A stretch of 64,000 nucleotides of DNA from Branchinecta lynchi (GCA_023053575.1 JAKZAP010000012.1:8556230-8620229), one strand, 5' to 3'. Positions 31,906 to 42,644 are shown, numbered from the stretch's first letter. The notes: a model not told the origin generated them from the sequence alone. Made by a program: numbers and translations.

Positions 31906-32320
31906 CCTATAAGGGTCCTGTGTTAAAAAAGGATCGTTGAAATATTAAAGCGGGAAAAGCACGTTCCAGGAAAACCCACAAATCTACCTGAGAAATAACC
32001 TAGGAAGAAATGCTAGCTCAAAGCGTCTGAACGTTCGTATCCGAATATAATTAAAAGGGCCATAACAGATATATTCTCATATCTTTTAACAGAAGGATGC
32101 GCAAACCTGTGCTATCCGTTATCGAACTTCTGACATGTGTAGACAGGTAGGGACAGGTGCACACAGATTCTGATGACAGATTCGGACACGAAAGTTCAGA
32201 CGCTTTGAGCTAGCTTTTCTTCCTAGGTTATTTCTCAGGTAGATTTGTGGGTTTTCGTGGAACGTGCTTTTCCCGCTTTAATATTTCAACGATCCTTTTG
32301 CAACACAGGACCCTTATAGG
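31906..32320. mobile_element. Long inverted repeat H, 415 bp
   Basis: Arms of about 140 bp. The left starts CCTATAAGGGTCCTGTGTT and the right ends CACAGGACCCTTATAGG. Inside, AGCGGGAAAAGCACGTTCC, AATCTACCTGAGAAATAACC and GCTAGCTCAAAGCGTCTGAA are mirrored with few mismatches. The loop (32048-32135) holds a piece of family G (CATAACAGATA, AAGGATGCGC, TATCCGTTATCGAACTTCTG). No TSD was identified. Confidence 0.75.
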
Positions 32321-32754
32321 AAAAATTTCCGGCTTATCGGAATTCAATATATTTCTATAAAGGATTCCCAGGAAAGACGGATTTCTTTTCTAAGAAACAT
32401 AATTAAAGGAGTTAAATCGGAAGCATTCTCCCATTTGCAGTGTCTAGATCACCTACTTTCAGGACGCTAATTGAAACCAAGACTCGTACCATTTGAAAGA
32501 TCCGCTTCAAATTGTACGAAAAAGCAACAAAAATTTCTGTCGAAAATGTCTTCTCTTACTCATAACCTATATTTAGACAGTTAAGATAGTTAATATAGTT
32601 TAAGCGTGTGTAATTTTATTTTCTTGTATATTTAGTATTCTTTGGCCAGATTGTTTTTTGTAGTATTACATGTTGGGCCAATTTGTTTGTATTTTTTTCA
32701 TTTTATACTCTCCGATCTTGGAGGTCAATCAAATATTTGAGTTTAAATTTGACA
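32321..32754. other. AT-rich spacer; no gene recognised
   Basis: No inverted repeat, family end or exon-like segment was found. Confidence 0.35.
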
Positions 32755-32812
32755 GAGAGACGGACGGACAGTCATAGGTATCCCTCCACTTCACGTTTTG
32801 GGATCCCAAAAA
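32755..32812 (+). mobile_element. Solo family B 3' terminus (B9)
   Basis: GAGAGACGGACGGACAGTCA, TAGGTATCCCTCCACTTCAC and GTTTTGGGATCCCAAAAA form the last about 60 bp of a family B element, with no body or 5' end. Confidence 0.75.
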
Positions 32813-33108
32813 CAACAAAGGAAGGAAAAAGAAAAAAGATCAGACTAAAACTAAATGACTAAATAAATGCTCTATAATATGGATGGCTCCGGTCTAAAGA
32901 AGAGACAAACTCGGCACGGCATTTGTAACGAATTAATCTTCAGCAAACTTCAGGCTAGGCGAAACAAGATATTTCGTCGTCGGCATCCCCTCTATTAATG
33001 ATTTGGACAAAGACACACACCTCCGTAGTTTCTGTTCCTTAAAAGACCTGTTGTCCCTATAATGTCAAAGCAACCTTATTCCGCAATATCAATCATTAGT
33101 TCTTAAAC

Positions 33109-33335
33109 CCGGAGATCCAAATTTCCCGGAGGTCCAAATTTCCCCGAGATCCAAATTTCCCGGAGATTGGAGATCCAAATTTCCCGGAGATCCAAATTTC
33201 TCGGAGATCCAAATTTCCCGGAGATCCAAATTTCTCGGAGATCCAAATTTCCCGGAGATCCAAATTTCTCGGAGATCCAAATTTCCCGGAGATCCAAATT
33301 TCTCGGAGATCCAAATTTCCCGGAGATCCAAATTT
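33109..33335 (+). repeat. 17-bp minisatellite GGAGATCCAAATTTCCC
   Basis: About 13 tandem units of 17 bp. Over most of the array, units ending TTTCCC alternate with units ending TTTCTC, giving a 34-bp higher-order period. One unit near 33165 carries an extra GGAGATT. The open frames on both strands are only the repeat translated. Confidence 0.9.
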
Positions 33336-33729
33336 CATGTTACATTCTGAACCCGCGAACGACACCCCTATTACTTTTGCATTTGCCACGATCCACAAGT
33401 TTCCATTAGCACTACGCTCAAGACGAGTGTTCGCGTATCATGCTATTGATGTGTAAAACCAGTTTAGTGAATTTTGCCGAGATCTTGCTAGAAGCCGATG
33501 GGCCTGGCAAAAGGCTTAAAACAGGTAGCCATGGATACTTTTTTAAAAGTAGAGCATAACTTTACAGTGTTCAGAAAGCTTTGAATATTGGAATATAAAA
33601 AGTAAATAGCACGAGGTGTGCTTTAAGAAATCAACGCTCTCACTGTAGACTGTTTCGGTAGAGATTAACTCTCTCTTTATAGAACTTCTTGCTATGGGCT
33701 TTTCCGGAGTAAATTAGTATATAAGGTCA
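33336..33729. other. Unassigned sequence
   Basis: Between the minisatellite and the next MITE there is no recognisable gene or repeat. Confidence 0.3.
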
Positions 33730-34010
33730 GTTGAGTTCAGAGCAAAATAACTGTAAAGAGTAATGCGGAGACCTCTCCTTCCCATGAATCAAAAATGGGC
33801 CTCCGTCGCTGCGTGAAGTGGCGAACGTAGATTCTAGCCAGCGCTCCTTAACGATTGGTCATAGCAAAATAATTCTGCTCTGCGATTGGTTGAGTTTCGG
33901 TAGGGATGTTCGTATCCGGTAGTGGAGCTAGTGTTGCTGCAATTTGACTGTGTGTCAGTTTTTCGAAGTTCGCACATTACTCTCTAGAGTTCGTTTGCTC
34001 TAGTTGAGTT
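33730..34010. mobile_element. hAT-type MITE family E, copy 2
   Basis: Element 33738-34002 (265 bp) begins CAGAGCAAAATAAC and ends TTTGCTCTA, with perfect 8-bp TSD GTTGAGTT (33730-33737, 34003-34010). It shares ATCAAAAATGGGCCTCCGTC and CTGTGTGTCAGTTTTTCGAA with copy 1. Confidence 0.85.
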
Positions 34011-34413
34011 GAAGGATTGGGACCAGTGAGTTGTATTACTGATGTTTATATTGTGTGGAGAACTTCACCATTAAAAGTAAGTGTGTTCTATAACATTTTG
34101 ATCTATTCTTCTAAGAGGAAACTGGATCCTTAGAATCGAAGTTGAGGTGTTCAACCGAAACTGGAAAAAGAACCGAATTTCGTAGGCGACAGAATGTCAC
34201 AGATTTTTGCGGCCAAATGTCACAGGCTCCGTCAGAAAAAGTGGCAACACTAGGGCCAATCGTTCAAGCTCCTCCTACAACAGCCACGAACCAACCATTC
34301 GAGGATACCGCTCGGATACCATTATAGTCATCATACGAACCAACCGCTCGAGTACACGCTACACGGTTACAAGATATTTGTAGGTTAATATCGAAGGTAG
34401 ATACATAACATAA

Positions 34414-34569
34414 CACTGTAAAAAAAATCTTGCAGTATTGCTACTGGGATTAATCTTGTCTTTATTGAGATAAGATTACCCCTAATTCGGATTAATCTTA
34501 CCCCAGCAGATATAAGATTAATCCCAGTAGCATATACTCCATCCTTATTCGGAGAAACTTTTTACAGTG
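34414..34569. mobile_element. 156-bp MITE (CACTGTAAAAA termini)
   Basis: CACTGTAAAAA at the left and TTTTTACAGTG at the right. Inner palindromic words TGCTACTGGGATTAATCTT and AAGATTAATCCCAGTAGCA are perfectly inverted. It abuts the 3' side of the LINE remnant exactly where the coding similarity stops, so it probably interrupts it. No clear TSD. Confidence 0.7.
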
Positions 34570-35760
34570 AACGCGTTCGGCCGCAGTCACAAAAGGATCG
34601 GTAACACCGTAGAGTCGCGTAACTTTGTGGTTACGAGCCCACGGAGGGAGGCCGAGTAGGTACTTGGCATACTTATAAAACAATTTGCGCATTGTCCTTA
34701 AATCAGTCATGCTAAATAGCTTCCAGAAAGGAGATAGGGATAGAATATGAGGGATTGTGTAGCCAGAATCTTTCTACTATAACTGGTTTTGGCACTAAAT
34801 AACAGATCATAGGCTAAGCTGCTCTAGTCTTTGCGCCGAAATATCCAAGTAGTCCAGCACGGGTACTGATCAGGTCCATACGAAACGGTAGACTAAGATA
34901 AGTTAGGGACGACGAAAGCTGGATACTGGAATAACGCAAAGAATTCGTAGTGCTATTTGGACCTAGTCGATTGCAATTAAACTTGATACATTAACTTTTA
35001 CTCGGATTAAATTTTAAACGTATATCCTTATAATCCCCCCTTAAACTAGCAAAATTCTTCTCTGTCGAAGACAGGGTTCTACTCAAATTAAGAATATCAT
35101 CAGCATAATTAACTACCGACAGGTTCAGACCCCGAAAAATAAAACTTCAACTTCGTTCAACTGTTTGGTTTCAACTTTCTTCCGGGCATCGATCATAATA
35201 ATGTTAAATAGCGGGGGTGAGATTATAGCACCTTGCCGAATGCCTTTATATGCACGGATGGAATCAGGGCTCTCCGGTACCTTCATACTTAATCTCTGGT
35301 GCATGTCAAGAAGGCTAGCTACAGCTGAAGCGTCCACACCACGGTGCAAAGCCAGCAGCAGAAGTTGCGGATGGATTCTAGAGTCGAAAGCTCTGCTGAC
35401 ATCGTGGACAGCAAAAAACAGTAGATTCTCGGATGAGGCGGTTTCACGTATAATGTTTGCAAGTATCGTGTGGATGTGTCCATGGCTAAGACCGTTTTCA
35501 AAACCGAACTGGTTTTCTGGTGTGGAGCAGGTCACACATAAGTCCCAAAGGATTCCACTAGCTTTCACGACACATTTCCACATAATCTGTTTTCTACCCG
35601 GGTTGATCACATCAGTCTTTCCTATTACCGTGCACATTTTGAGCAAAATATTTTGTCCTGAACATCTAGATCCAGCACTAAGATTTGAAAGTCCAAAGTG
35701 AAGCTGAAATTGGAAGAATTGCTGGCATTGCTGGCTGAATTGGCTGGAAAAGCTAGTTGA
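34570..35760 (-). pseudogene. CR1/Jockey-like LINE reverse transcriptase remnant
   Basis: On the minus strand, coding similarity runs from about 35530 downward. ENQFGFENGLSHGHIHTIL corresponds to the conserved N-Q-F-G-F segment. VHDVSRAFDSRIHPQLLLLA corresponds to the D-x-S-R/K-A-F-D catalytic box, GIRQGAIISPPLFNI to the G-x-R-Q-G-x-x-x-S-P block, and YADDILNLSRTL (35096-35107 codes YADD) to the active-site box, in a shifted frame. Next comes a Y-L-S/G-L-P-F segment after an in-frame TAA, and finally KLFYKYAKYLLGLPPWARN as the C-terminal domain in a third frame. At least three frameshifts and two stops disable it. The N-terminal endonuclease is absent, and a MITE truncates its end. The clade call is approximate. 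Confidence 0.8.
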
Positions 35761-35945
35761 AAATTTAATTGTATTACTTTTTATGAGGAAAGAAGTGCAA
35801 AACAATTCCGACAATTCCAGTCGTCAATTTTACAACACCTCCATCTCAAACTTGACGAACAAAATTATTAGCCAAGCAAACAGTAACGGATAATTTCTAG
35901 TCAGCACTCGCTGTGCAATGTAAAGGGTGCCAAAAATGACCGCCT

Positions 35946-36652
35946 TTATCCCACAGAGCAAAATAACAGTAAGGAGTAGCACCAATTCCTATGCTTTGCA
36001 AACAAGCCATATTCGTAGCGAACTCACGACGCTTGCGGTATTTAACGCGAGACAAACTTGAGGGTTTCGGAATTTCTAGAAAAGCAAAGGTGCGATCTGC
36101 ACACACCAAGGAAACAATAGAAGCTATATCATTTGTTTTACTATGTTCAGAATATGAAGTTGTCGGAGCCAGCGCTGGTGAACGGCTGAATCAGTTTAAG
36201 TAGGGACGTTCTCTATCGCTATTGGTGCTAGTATCGCTGCTATTAGAATGTGTGTCAATCTTGTCAAGTCTTGGCCCTACTCCCTAGTCTTAAATATTCT
36301 TTGAGCCCAAGCTGACTTTGAAACATTTATTCCAACAATGTTTTCAACGGATACGTCAGCTACGATTCTTCATCAGCGGTATTTCGGCCCTTCTTGGCAA
36401 GGGTCCTCGTCAGGCTATCAGTCCTCTTGTTCAACTTCGGGGAAGGAAACAAACCTGTAATCTAATGATAATCAAACCTGTAATGATTACAGGTTTGTTT
36501 CCTTCCCCGAAGTTGGACAAGAGGACTGACAGCCTGACGAGAACCCTTGCCAAGAAGGGCCAAAATATCGCTGATGAAGAATCGTAGCTGACGTATCCGT
36601 TGAAAACATTGTTGGAATAAATCCCTAGTCCTATGTTGCTCTGATCACGCAT
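35946..36652. mobile_element. hAT-type MITE family E, copy 3, interrupted by foldback F2
   Basis: Starts CAGAGCAAAATAACAGTAAG at 35954 and resumes after the foldback to end CTATGTTGCTCTG near 36644. It shares GGAGTAGCACCAAT, CGGAGCCAGCG and TATCGCTGC with copy 4. The 8-bp flanks do not match, so the TSD is lost or the ends are eroded. Confidence 0.65.
36282..36634. mobile_element. Foldback F2 (Penelope-like) with intact hammerhead-like core
   Basis: Inverted arms of about 140 bp (ATTTATTCCAACAATG ... CATTGTTGGAATAAAT; inner CTTCGGGGAAGGAAACAAAC mirrored). An asymmetric lead contains GAGCCCAAGCTGACT as in F1. Flanks CCCTAGTCTTA (36282-36292) and CCCTAGTCCTA (36624-36634) form an 11-bp TSD inside MITE E3. 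The left arm, read on the minus strand, has CTGACGAGGACCCTTGCCAA followed by GAAGGGCCGAAATACC. This has a complete CUGANGA, pairable stem II and GAAA. In the right arm GAAA is changed to CAAA. Stem III and the cleavage site were not resolved. Confidence 0.6.
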
Positions 36653-36745
36653 GTTTTAGTTTCCCGCAAACTGGTCTAACGGACCGGTAAGCCCTCTCCT
36701 GGTTTACTTTGAAACATGTCTTGAGTTTTAAAGTTCCACCGGAAT

Positions 36746-37102
36746 GGCTGAGAAGAGCAAAATAACGCTACGGAGTAGCACCAATACCTATGCTTTCCGT
36801 GCCTTACCCGTGGTGCCGCCTATCATATAGGCTCTCGACATTCAAAGCGAGCTTTCGGGTTTAGAAAATGCTAGTACAGCTAAGATGCTGGCTGCACACA
36901 TCGAGGAAACAGGGGAACCTGTATCTTTTTTTCGCTGTTTCCCGGATATCGAGCTATCGGAGCCAGCGTGGCGCTGGTGCACGATTGATTGAGTTTCAGT
37001 AGGGACGTTACCTAGCGCTAGTCCTGCTAGTATCGCTGCAATTCGAGTGTGTGTCACATTTTGTAAGCTACCCCCTAGTTTTACTTTGCTCTAGGGCTGA
37101 GA
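36746..37102. mobile_element. hAT-type MITE family E, copy 4
   Basis: Element 36754-37094 starts AGAGCAAAATAAC and ends TTTACTTTGCTCTAG. Perfect 8-bp TSD GGCTGAGA (36746-36753, 37095-37102). Longer than copies 1-2, sharing its middle with copy 3 (CTATGCTT, GCACACA, CGGAGCCAGCG). Confidence 0.8.
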
Positions 37103-38132
37103 TACGACAGTCTAATATTATCCATCATCTATTCATTGAAACATGCTTGAAGACCCGATGAAAATTAGTGACTTGGCTATGTCCAAATAAACGACATCGA
37201 ATGAACTTATTATTACGTGCTTGCCGTACCTCCACGTGCTTGTACCTCTATGCTCAAAATATTTAGCAACAACACAGTAAACAATTGCCGAAAATTAAAA
37301 TGATAGCTTTTCAGTACTCAAAATAGAGGGCGTTCCTCAGACATGATCTTTTATTTCAGAAACTTTGCTTGTTGGCCATCCACGTTTTTGCTGACATTCA
37401 ATTTCGCCACGGCTGGATGAATCTTAACTTGTAATGCAAGCAGCACTTATTCTGAACGTGACTATTGGAGCCCGAGATGAAAATATAAAAATTCCTTCGA
37501 AGAGTAAAAATAATTCAGTATAGGCTATTCAAATCCAAGAAAAAAAGAAGTTGAAGAAAAACAAGTTGGCTTTTGAATTAAATTTAAATCAGCTATTTTC
37601 ACGCGAAGATAAGCTAAAGGACAAGTAGAAACGGCTATTCTGGTGATTTTTGGATTCAACTTCCAAAAAACAAAGAAAGAATTCGCCGAGCGCGAGAACA
37701 AACGGAAAATAGTTGTGCCTCAGTTGCACCTTTCGCAATTCTCGCTGACTTGCCGAAATCATGTTTCACTCGCGAAATGGATTCGCTTGTGTGCTGACGA
37801 AAACTAGCGGAGCGCGAGAACAGCTCTGGAAAGCTAAGCGAGATTTAGCCGAAGTCGCAAGAACAGCCGCCGCAAAAGCTCACAGAGCTTTCCAGACCAC
37901 CAGAATCTCCCAGAAAACTTGACTCAAACCAGAATCGGAACAGAAAACAGAGGAACAGAAAACTTGACTCAAACTTGACTCGGGGAGCTAGTTGACATAC
38001 CAAGAATGTACCTTGAGTCGATATTGAGAGTAAGAAACATTGTCGTTACGACCATTGCAGTTTCCGGGCAGTTTCCGAGAATTCGACTTTGAGTTAGTAG
38101 GGAAAAAAAAGGCAAAAGGATTGTGTGCCGGG
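37103..38132. other. No gene recognised; small local repeats
   Basis: Local inverted and direct words (AGCTCTGGAAAGCT / AGAGCTTTCCAG; GAAAACTTGACTCAAAC twice near 37914 and 37969) lie in otherwise unassigned sequence. No exon with both splice sites was found. Confidence 0.3.
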
Positions 38133-38200
38133 AGTAGGAATCGAACGCACGACCTCTAGACTACTGTCCCGATACTATGGCCGAAACACGGCCAACGGCC
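38133..38200 (-). pseudogene. tRNA-like sequence (pol III B box), possible SINE head
   Basis: The minus strand reads GGCCATAGTATCGGGACAG, then TAGTCTAGAGGTCGTGC, then GTTCGATTCCTACTCCCGGC. The B box (GTTCGATTCC) is near-perfect, while the A box is degenerate. The T arm and the spacing to a CCCGGCA end resemble the 3' half of a tRNA. The 5' half does not fold well, so it is a pseudogene or SINE fragment. Confidence 0.45.
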
Positions 38201-38800
38201 AACTTTTACAGTGCATCAGTGCATAATTACAGTGCATAAGGGGCAAGAGTGTGCCAGCTAGCTTTGGGAACACTAAGGAGGGGGTTCGAGATAACGAAGA
38301 AGAGGGGTCCTGTCGACAATAAGTACCTGTATCTTTATCTAAGCTCCCCAGGTCGGTTTGACGGCCGAAAGTTGCGCAGTCAAATAAAATAAGTCAATTT
38401 AAATAAGCGTAAAAATAATTCGTGCTGCTCTGTGTACTGTAGAGGTTCATTTCAATGTGTATTATCTAGCAGCCGGTCTGTGCCAGTCCTGAATATTATT
38501 CTCACTAAATTTCCGCTTGGGTTTTGCCATTCCCAGATGACACTTGACTTACGTGACAGTACCAGCTGAGCCTGAAACTGGCTGGGAGTTGTTTCATTAT
38601 TTATGACGCTTTGGTAGAAGAAAGTTTCCATGTATAACGAAAAGAGCAGTTTTCATTTAAAGCAGAAACAGCGTATCGTGAGGCCGCTTGATAGCTGAAA
38701 CGCTATAAATCATCGTTGCCATAAACATATCTAGTGGACAAGAAGTTAAAAAGGAAAGAAACAATCCTAACAGATTTATGACGTAGATAAGTTTAACTAG

Positions 38801-41310
38801 ACCTACGTTGCCTGGGCAACGTGAAGTGCTGCAGCAACCTTTGTTCGGCTTCGCCGACTAAAGTGTTGCGAGAGCAACACTTTGGTTTTGTTTCTTCGCT
38901 AACGGTTAAATGAAGAATTTGTCAACCCATCGAGGTTTTCAAAATGGTATGTTCCAATCCATGAAGAATGTTTTTCTGAGCTGATGACACAATCTGTAAT
39001 CACATGGTTATCCCAGCGTTTAAAAAAACAACAACAGAATATCGGAAGCAGGGACTAAATTTACTTTGCAGCCAGTTGAATTTTATCCTTTTAGATCATA
39101 GACATCGTGACTTGTGGAAACTAGGAACATTATCTTATGCAACCTAGTTGGCATTATAAAGCTATCCATAGCTTTTTAGTTCAAAATACCTCTACTAATT
39201 ATTGCAAAACATATCGTTGTATTACATTGTCATTTGTAACACTTAATTCTGGGTTACGGTGAAAGACCATCAACATAGACCATTATAGACACAGGAAACA
39301 AAATAGGTACACATACTAGGAAGTGTCAGAAGCCCGTCATTGCCGAAAATCTTTATGGTATAATCGCCGAATGTTAGTTAAAAGTCCCTGACATGTTTCA
39401 CAGTTAGTTTGCCTATTCTTTTTTTGAGTGTGTACCCTACCACTAAAGCTGTCAACCCCTCGAAGACTTAATTCTAAGTTACAGTGATAAACCATGGAGA
39501 CTCATTTTCTTACCCTCAGATTGAAATAGATCAAATAAAATATGCACCAATTTGCACTAGTTTCTAGCCCCTCATGAACCCCTTCTAGCACCCAATTCCT
39601 ACTTACCAGTCCATCTCACCATGACAGACGTAGTACCAAATTTTGTTCAATTCAAATACACCAGAAACACAGAATACGATTAATAGGTACACCAGCTAGC
39701 AAAAGTTACAAGCCGAAAATGACTATGGTCGAACAATCGATTTTTGCTTACAATTAAATAAAAACAGAATATCGGACGAAGGGACTACATTGTAGTAGAA
39801 CTAAATCCTTTTCAATCGTGGACATCGTGACTGGTGAAAACTTGGAACATTATCTTATATAATCTAGTTGGTATTATAAAGCTATCCGTAACTTTTCAGG
39901 ATCAAAATACCATAGGTGCCATTCTGCTAATTATTTTGAAACTGTGTCATTGTTTTACATTATCATATGTATTCGTTGCGTTAACACGGTCGGAAACCTC
40001 TCACCACCGAAGATGATTATGGTATACCAGCCGATTATTACTTAAAAGAGTTACAAGTCCCTGACATGTCTCAAAATTGGTTTCCGCCTATTCTTTGTTT
40101 GAGTTTGTACCCTACCACTAAAGTTGTCAACCCCTCAAAGACTTAACTCCATGTTACAGGGATAGACCAACGAGACTAATTGTCTTACCCTCAGATTTAT
40201 AGAGATGCACCAATTTTCACAAGTTTCTAGCCCCTCATGAACCTCTTCTAGCAAGCGTTCTTACTTACAAGCCCATCTCCCCGTGATAAGACATGGTAAC
40301 AAATTTTTCTCACGATCAAATACACAGGAAAGAAATAATAGAATTAATAGGTACACAAACTACCAACGTTGGTAACCCCTCATCGCCGAAGATGATTATA
40401 GTCTAACAGACGATTGTTGCTTACAAGTACCCTACATGTCTCGCGATTGGGATCGGCCTATTTTTGATTTCAGTGCGTACCTCACTACCGAAGTTGTCAA
40501 CCCCTCCAAACTTTCAAACTGTTGTATCTCATGAAGGAATCTCATGAACAGATGGCATATCAGCTAATCGAGGTCTACCGAATGCCGTTGAAAAAAAAAT
40601 TCTATGTGCATTAGTTCAAAAGTTGACTTTTTTGCTGTAGGCCAACTATCAATTTCACCACTTAGAAAGGAGCAAAGGATAAGCTCTAATTTCTTCAGCA
40701 GTGAGAGAACTTTTAAAGTTAAAGAGGCCCATCTGATATCATTTCTCCTCGCATTTCTCTTCCTTACTCCCAAGTTTAAGAAATAAAATGATCTCACTGA
40801 TAATAAAATGAACTCAGCTGAAATCACGAACAAAAACGGGTAGAAACAATAAATAGCACCACTTTCGGACCCGTGGGAAAATGCCACTTTTTTGGTTCTG
40901 TAAATTTTTATATTTATCACTCAAAGAAGATGTATTTGGCTGTGGGGCCAGGGAACTGCCGCACATATTTCGCACTTATAGATTTTAGTCCATCTTCAGT
41001 TTAAAACTGGTGCTTGTCTGCTTGCCTGCTAGAACGGAGCTTTCCACTCGAAAGCAGAAACATGGTTTGATGAAACGAAAGCTTGGCTGCATAACTTCAG
41101 ATAGTCCTCTCTGACATAGGTTATACAACTTCACTTTAGTTCACACACTAAAGGCTCTGGCTCAATTACAAGCAAAAACCATCCTTTTTGGCCCCAGAGT
41201 TCTACGGAGCTTTCCAAAATGTAAAGTCATATTCATCAATCCAGCCTAAGGTCCACACTTTCCGTAAAAAAAAAAAAACGACAAAACCAAAGTGTTGCTC
41301 TCGCAACAAA
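38801..41310 (+). mobile_element. Family C element with hairpin ends and 740-bp tandem units
   Basis: The left boundary has three adjacent hairpins: CGTTGCCTGGGCAACG, TTCGGCTTCGCCGA and GTGTTGCGAGAGCAACAC, followed by TTTGGTTTTGT. The right boundary has ACAAAACCAAAGTGTTGC and TCTCGCAAC, the inverse of the last. The interior has about two and a half tandem units: ACAGAATATCGG starts at 39034 and 39774 (offset 740), and CCTACCACTAAAG.TGTCAA with TAGCCCCTCATGAACC recurs near 39434, 39565, 40110 and 40228. No convincing ORF. The plan parallels families A and B. A separate palindrome, AGGAAATCC...GGATTTCCT, lies just outside at 41314-41347. Confidence 0.65.
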
Positions 41311-41385
41311 AATCAGGAAATCCCATTATTTTGTTGGATTTCCTGACTGGCTAGTGCCGAGCCATATCCACACCTTTCTATTCCA

Positions 41386-42590
41386 AACAAGACCAAAGGT
41401 TTCGATGGGATCCCAAAAATTCAATATTTGATCCAGACAATTGGGTCTTGTCTTCGCCAGACTCCTTGAACATTTTTACTATTAAAATTCAAAAACAGGT
41501 TAATCATCTGAGAAAAACAAGTGTGTTTACCCCTATAAGCCATCTCTGTTTTGACGAAAACTTCCTGCCACTTCTGCCATTTCCCGGTTTCGGCCGAATT
41601 CCGGAACTACTATTCCAGCGAAAAAAGAAAGCTCAAAGACGATCTCAGCGTATCTTCTTTCCCCAATATAGAACATCTAATCAACTTCAAATAAAAATTC
41701 AACTTATAACAAATTTTCCGGCTCCAGCCGGATTCCCGTCGAACTATATATGTTCGGGTAAAAAATGATTGTCATACACGGATTCACCATCTCTTTACCC
41801 CTAAATCCGATATCTAATCAACTACAAATAAAACTCTAACTTTTAACAATTTTCAGTTTTGGCCGGATTCCGGGCGAACTACTTGTCTGGGTAGAAAATT
41901 GTGTTCACATAAGTGTTCAGCATGTCTTCTTACCCCTAATTTTAACATCTAATCAACTCCAAATAAAACTTTTACTTTTAACAAACTTTCCGGTTTTGGC
42001 CGGATTCCGGGCGAACTACTTGTTCGGCGAGAAAATGATTTTCACCATTGTGTTCAGCATGGCTTCCTACCCCTAAATCGAACATCTAATCAACTTCAAA
42101 TAAGACTTTTACTTTTAACAGACTTTCCGGTTTTGGCCGGATTCTGGGCTAACTACTTGTCCGGCGATAAAACGGTTTTCACCGTCGTGTTTAGCATGTC
42201 TTCTTACCCTTAAATCGAACATCTATTCAACTTCAAATAACACTTTTACTTTTAACAAAATTTCCGGTTTTGGCTGGATTCCGGGCGAACTACTTTTCCG
42301 ATGACAAAATGGTTTTCACCATCGTGTTCAACATGTCTTCTTACCCCATAATCGACTATCACATTATCTGTTTAAAAATATTTAGTTTTGCCTCTTCATT
42401 TAAAACCCCTCCCCCACCCCTAAATGTAGGGCTAAATAGCCCATCTACGAACTTGATTCTTGACCCAAAGAATCCTTACACCAAGTTCCATCAAAATATC
42501 TCATTCCCTTCGAGAGTTACAGTGCGCACAGACGGACAACTTCTGCAATGTCATAGGTATCCCTCCACTTACGTTTTGGGATCCCAAAAA
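41386..42590 (+). mobile_element. Family B element B10
   Basis: Complete, AACAAGACCAAAGGTTTCGA to CGTTTTGGGATCCCAAAAA. About six diverged units. The GACGGACA tract is reduced to a single CAGACGGACAACTTCTGC. It ends 55 bp before family A element A3. Confidence 0.85.
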
Positions 42591-42644
42591 GAAATTAATT
42601 GGGCCTTCGCATTCCTATTTGACTTGGTTCAACATTAGTCAGTA

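Noticed and set aside
33109..33335. CRISPR-like array
   Set aside because: The repeats are contiguous with no unique spacers, and the sequence is clearly eukaryotic.
33089..33409. Open frames of 64-100 codons on both strands over the minisatellite
   Set aside because: A 17-bp repeat lacking stops is open in several frames; the products are pure repeats.
35165..35701. 178-codon plus-strand open frame
   Set aside because: It is the antisense of the LINE reverse-transcriptase remnant, whose catalytic motifs are all on the minus strand.
40564..40920. 118-codon minus-strand frame in family C
   Set aside because: No domain, and the opposite strand is similarly open; it falls in AT-rich tandem sequence of the element.
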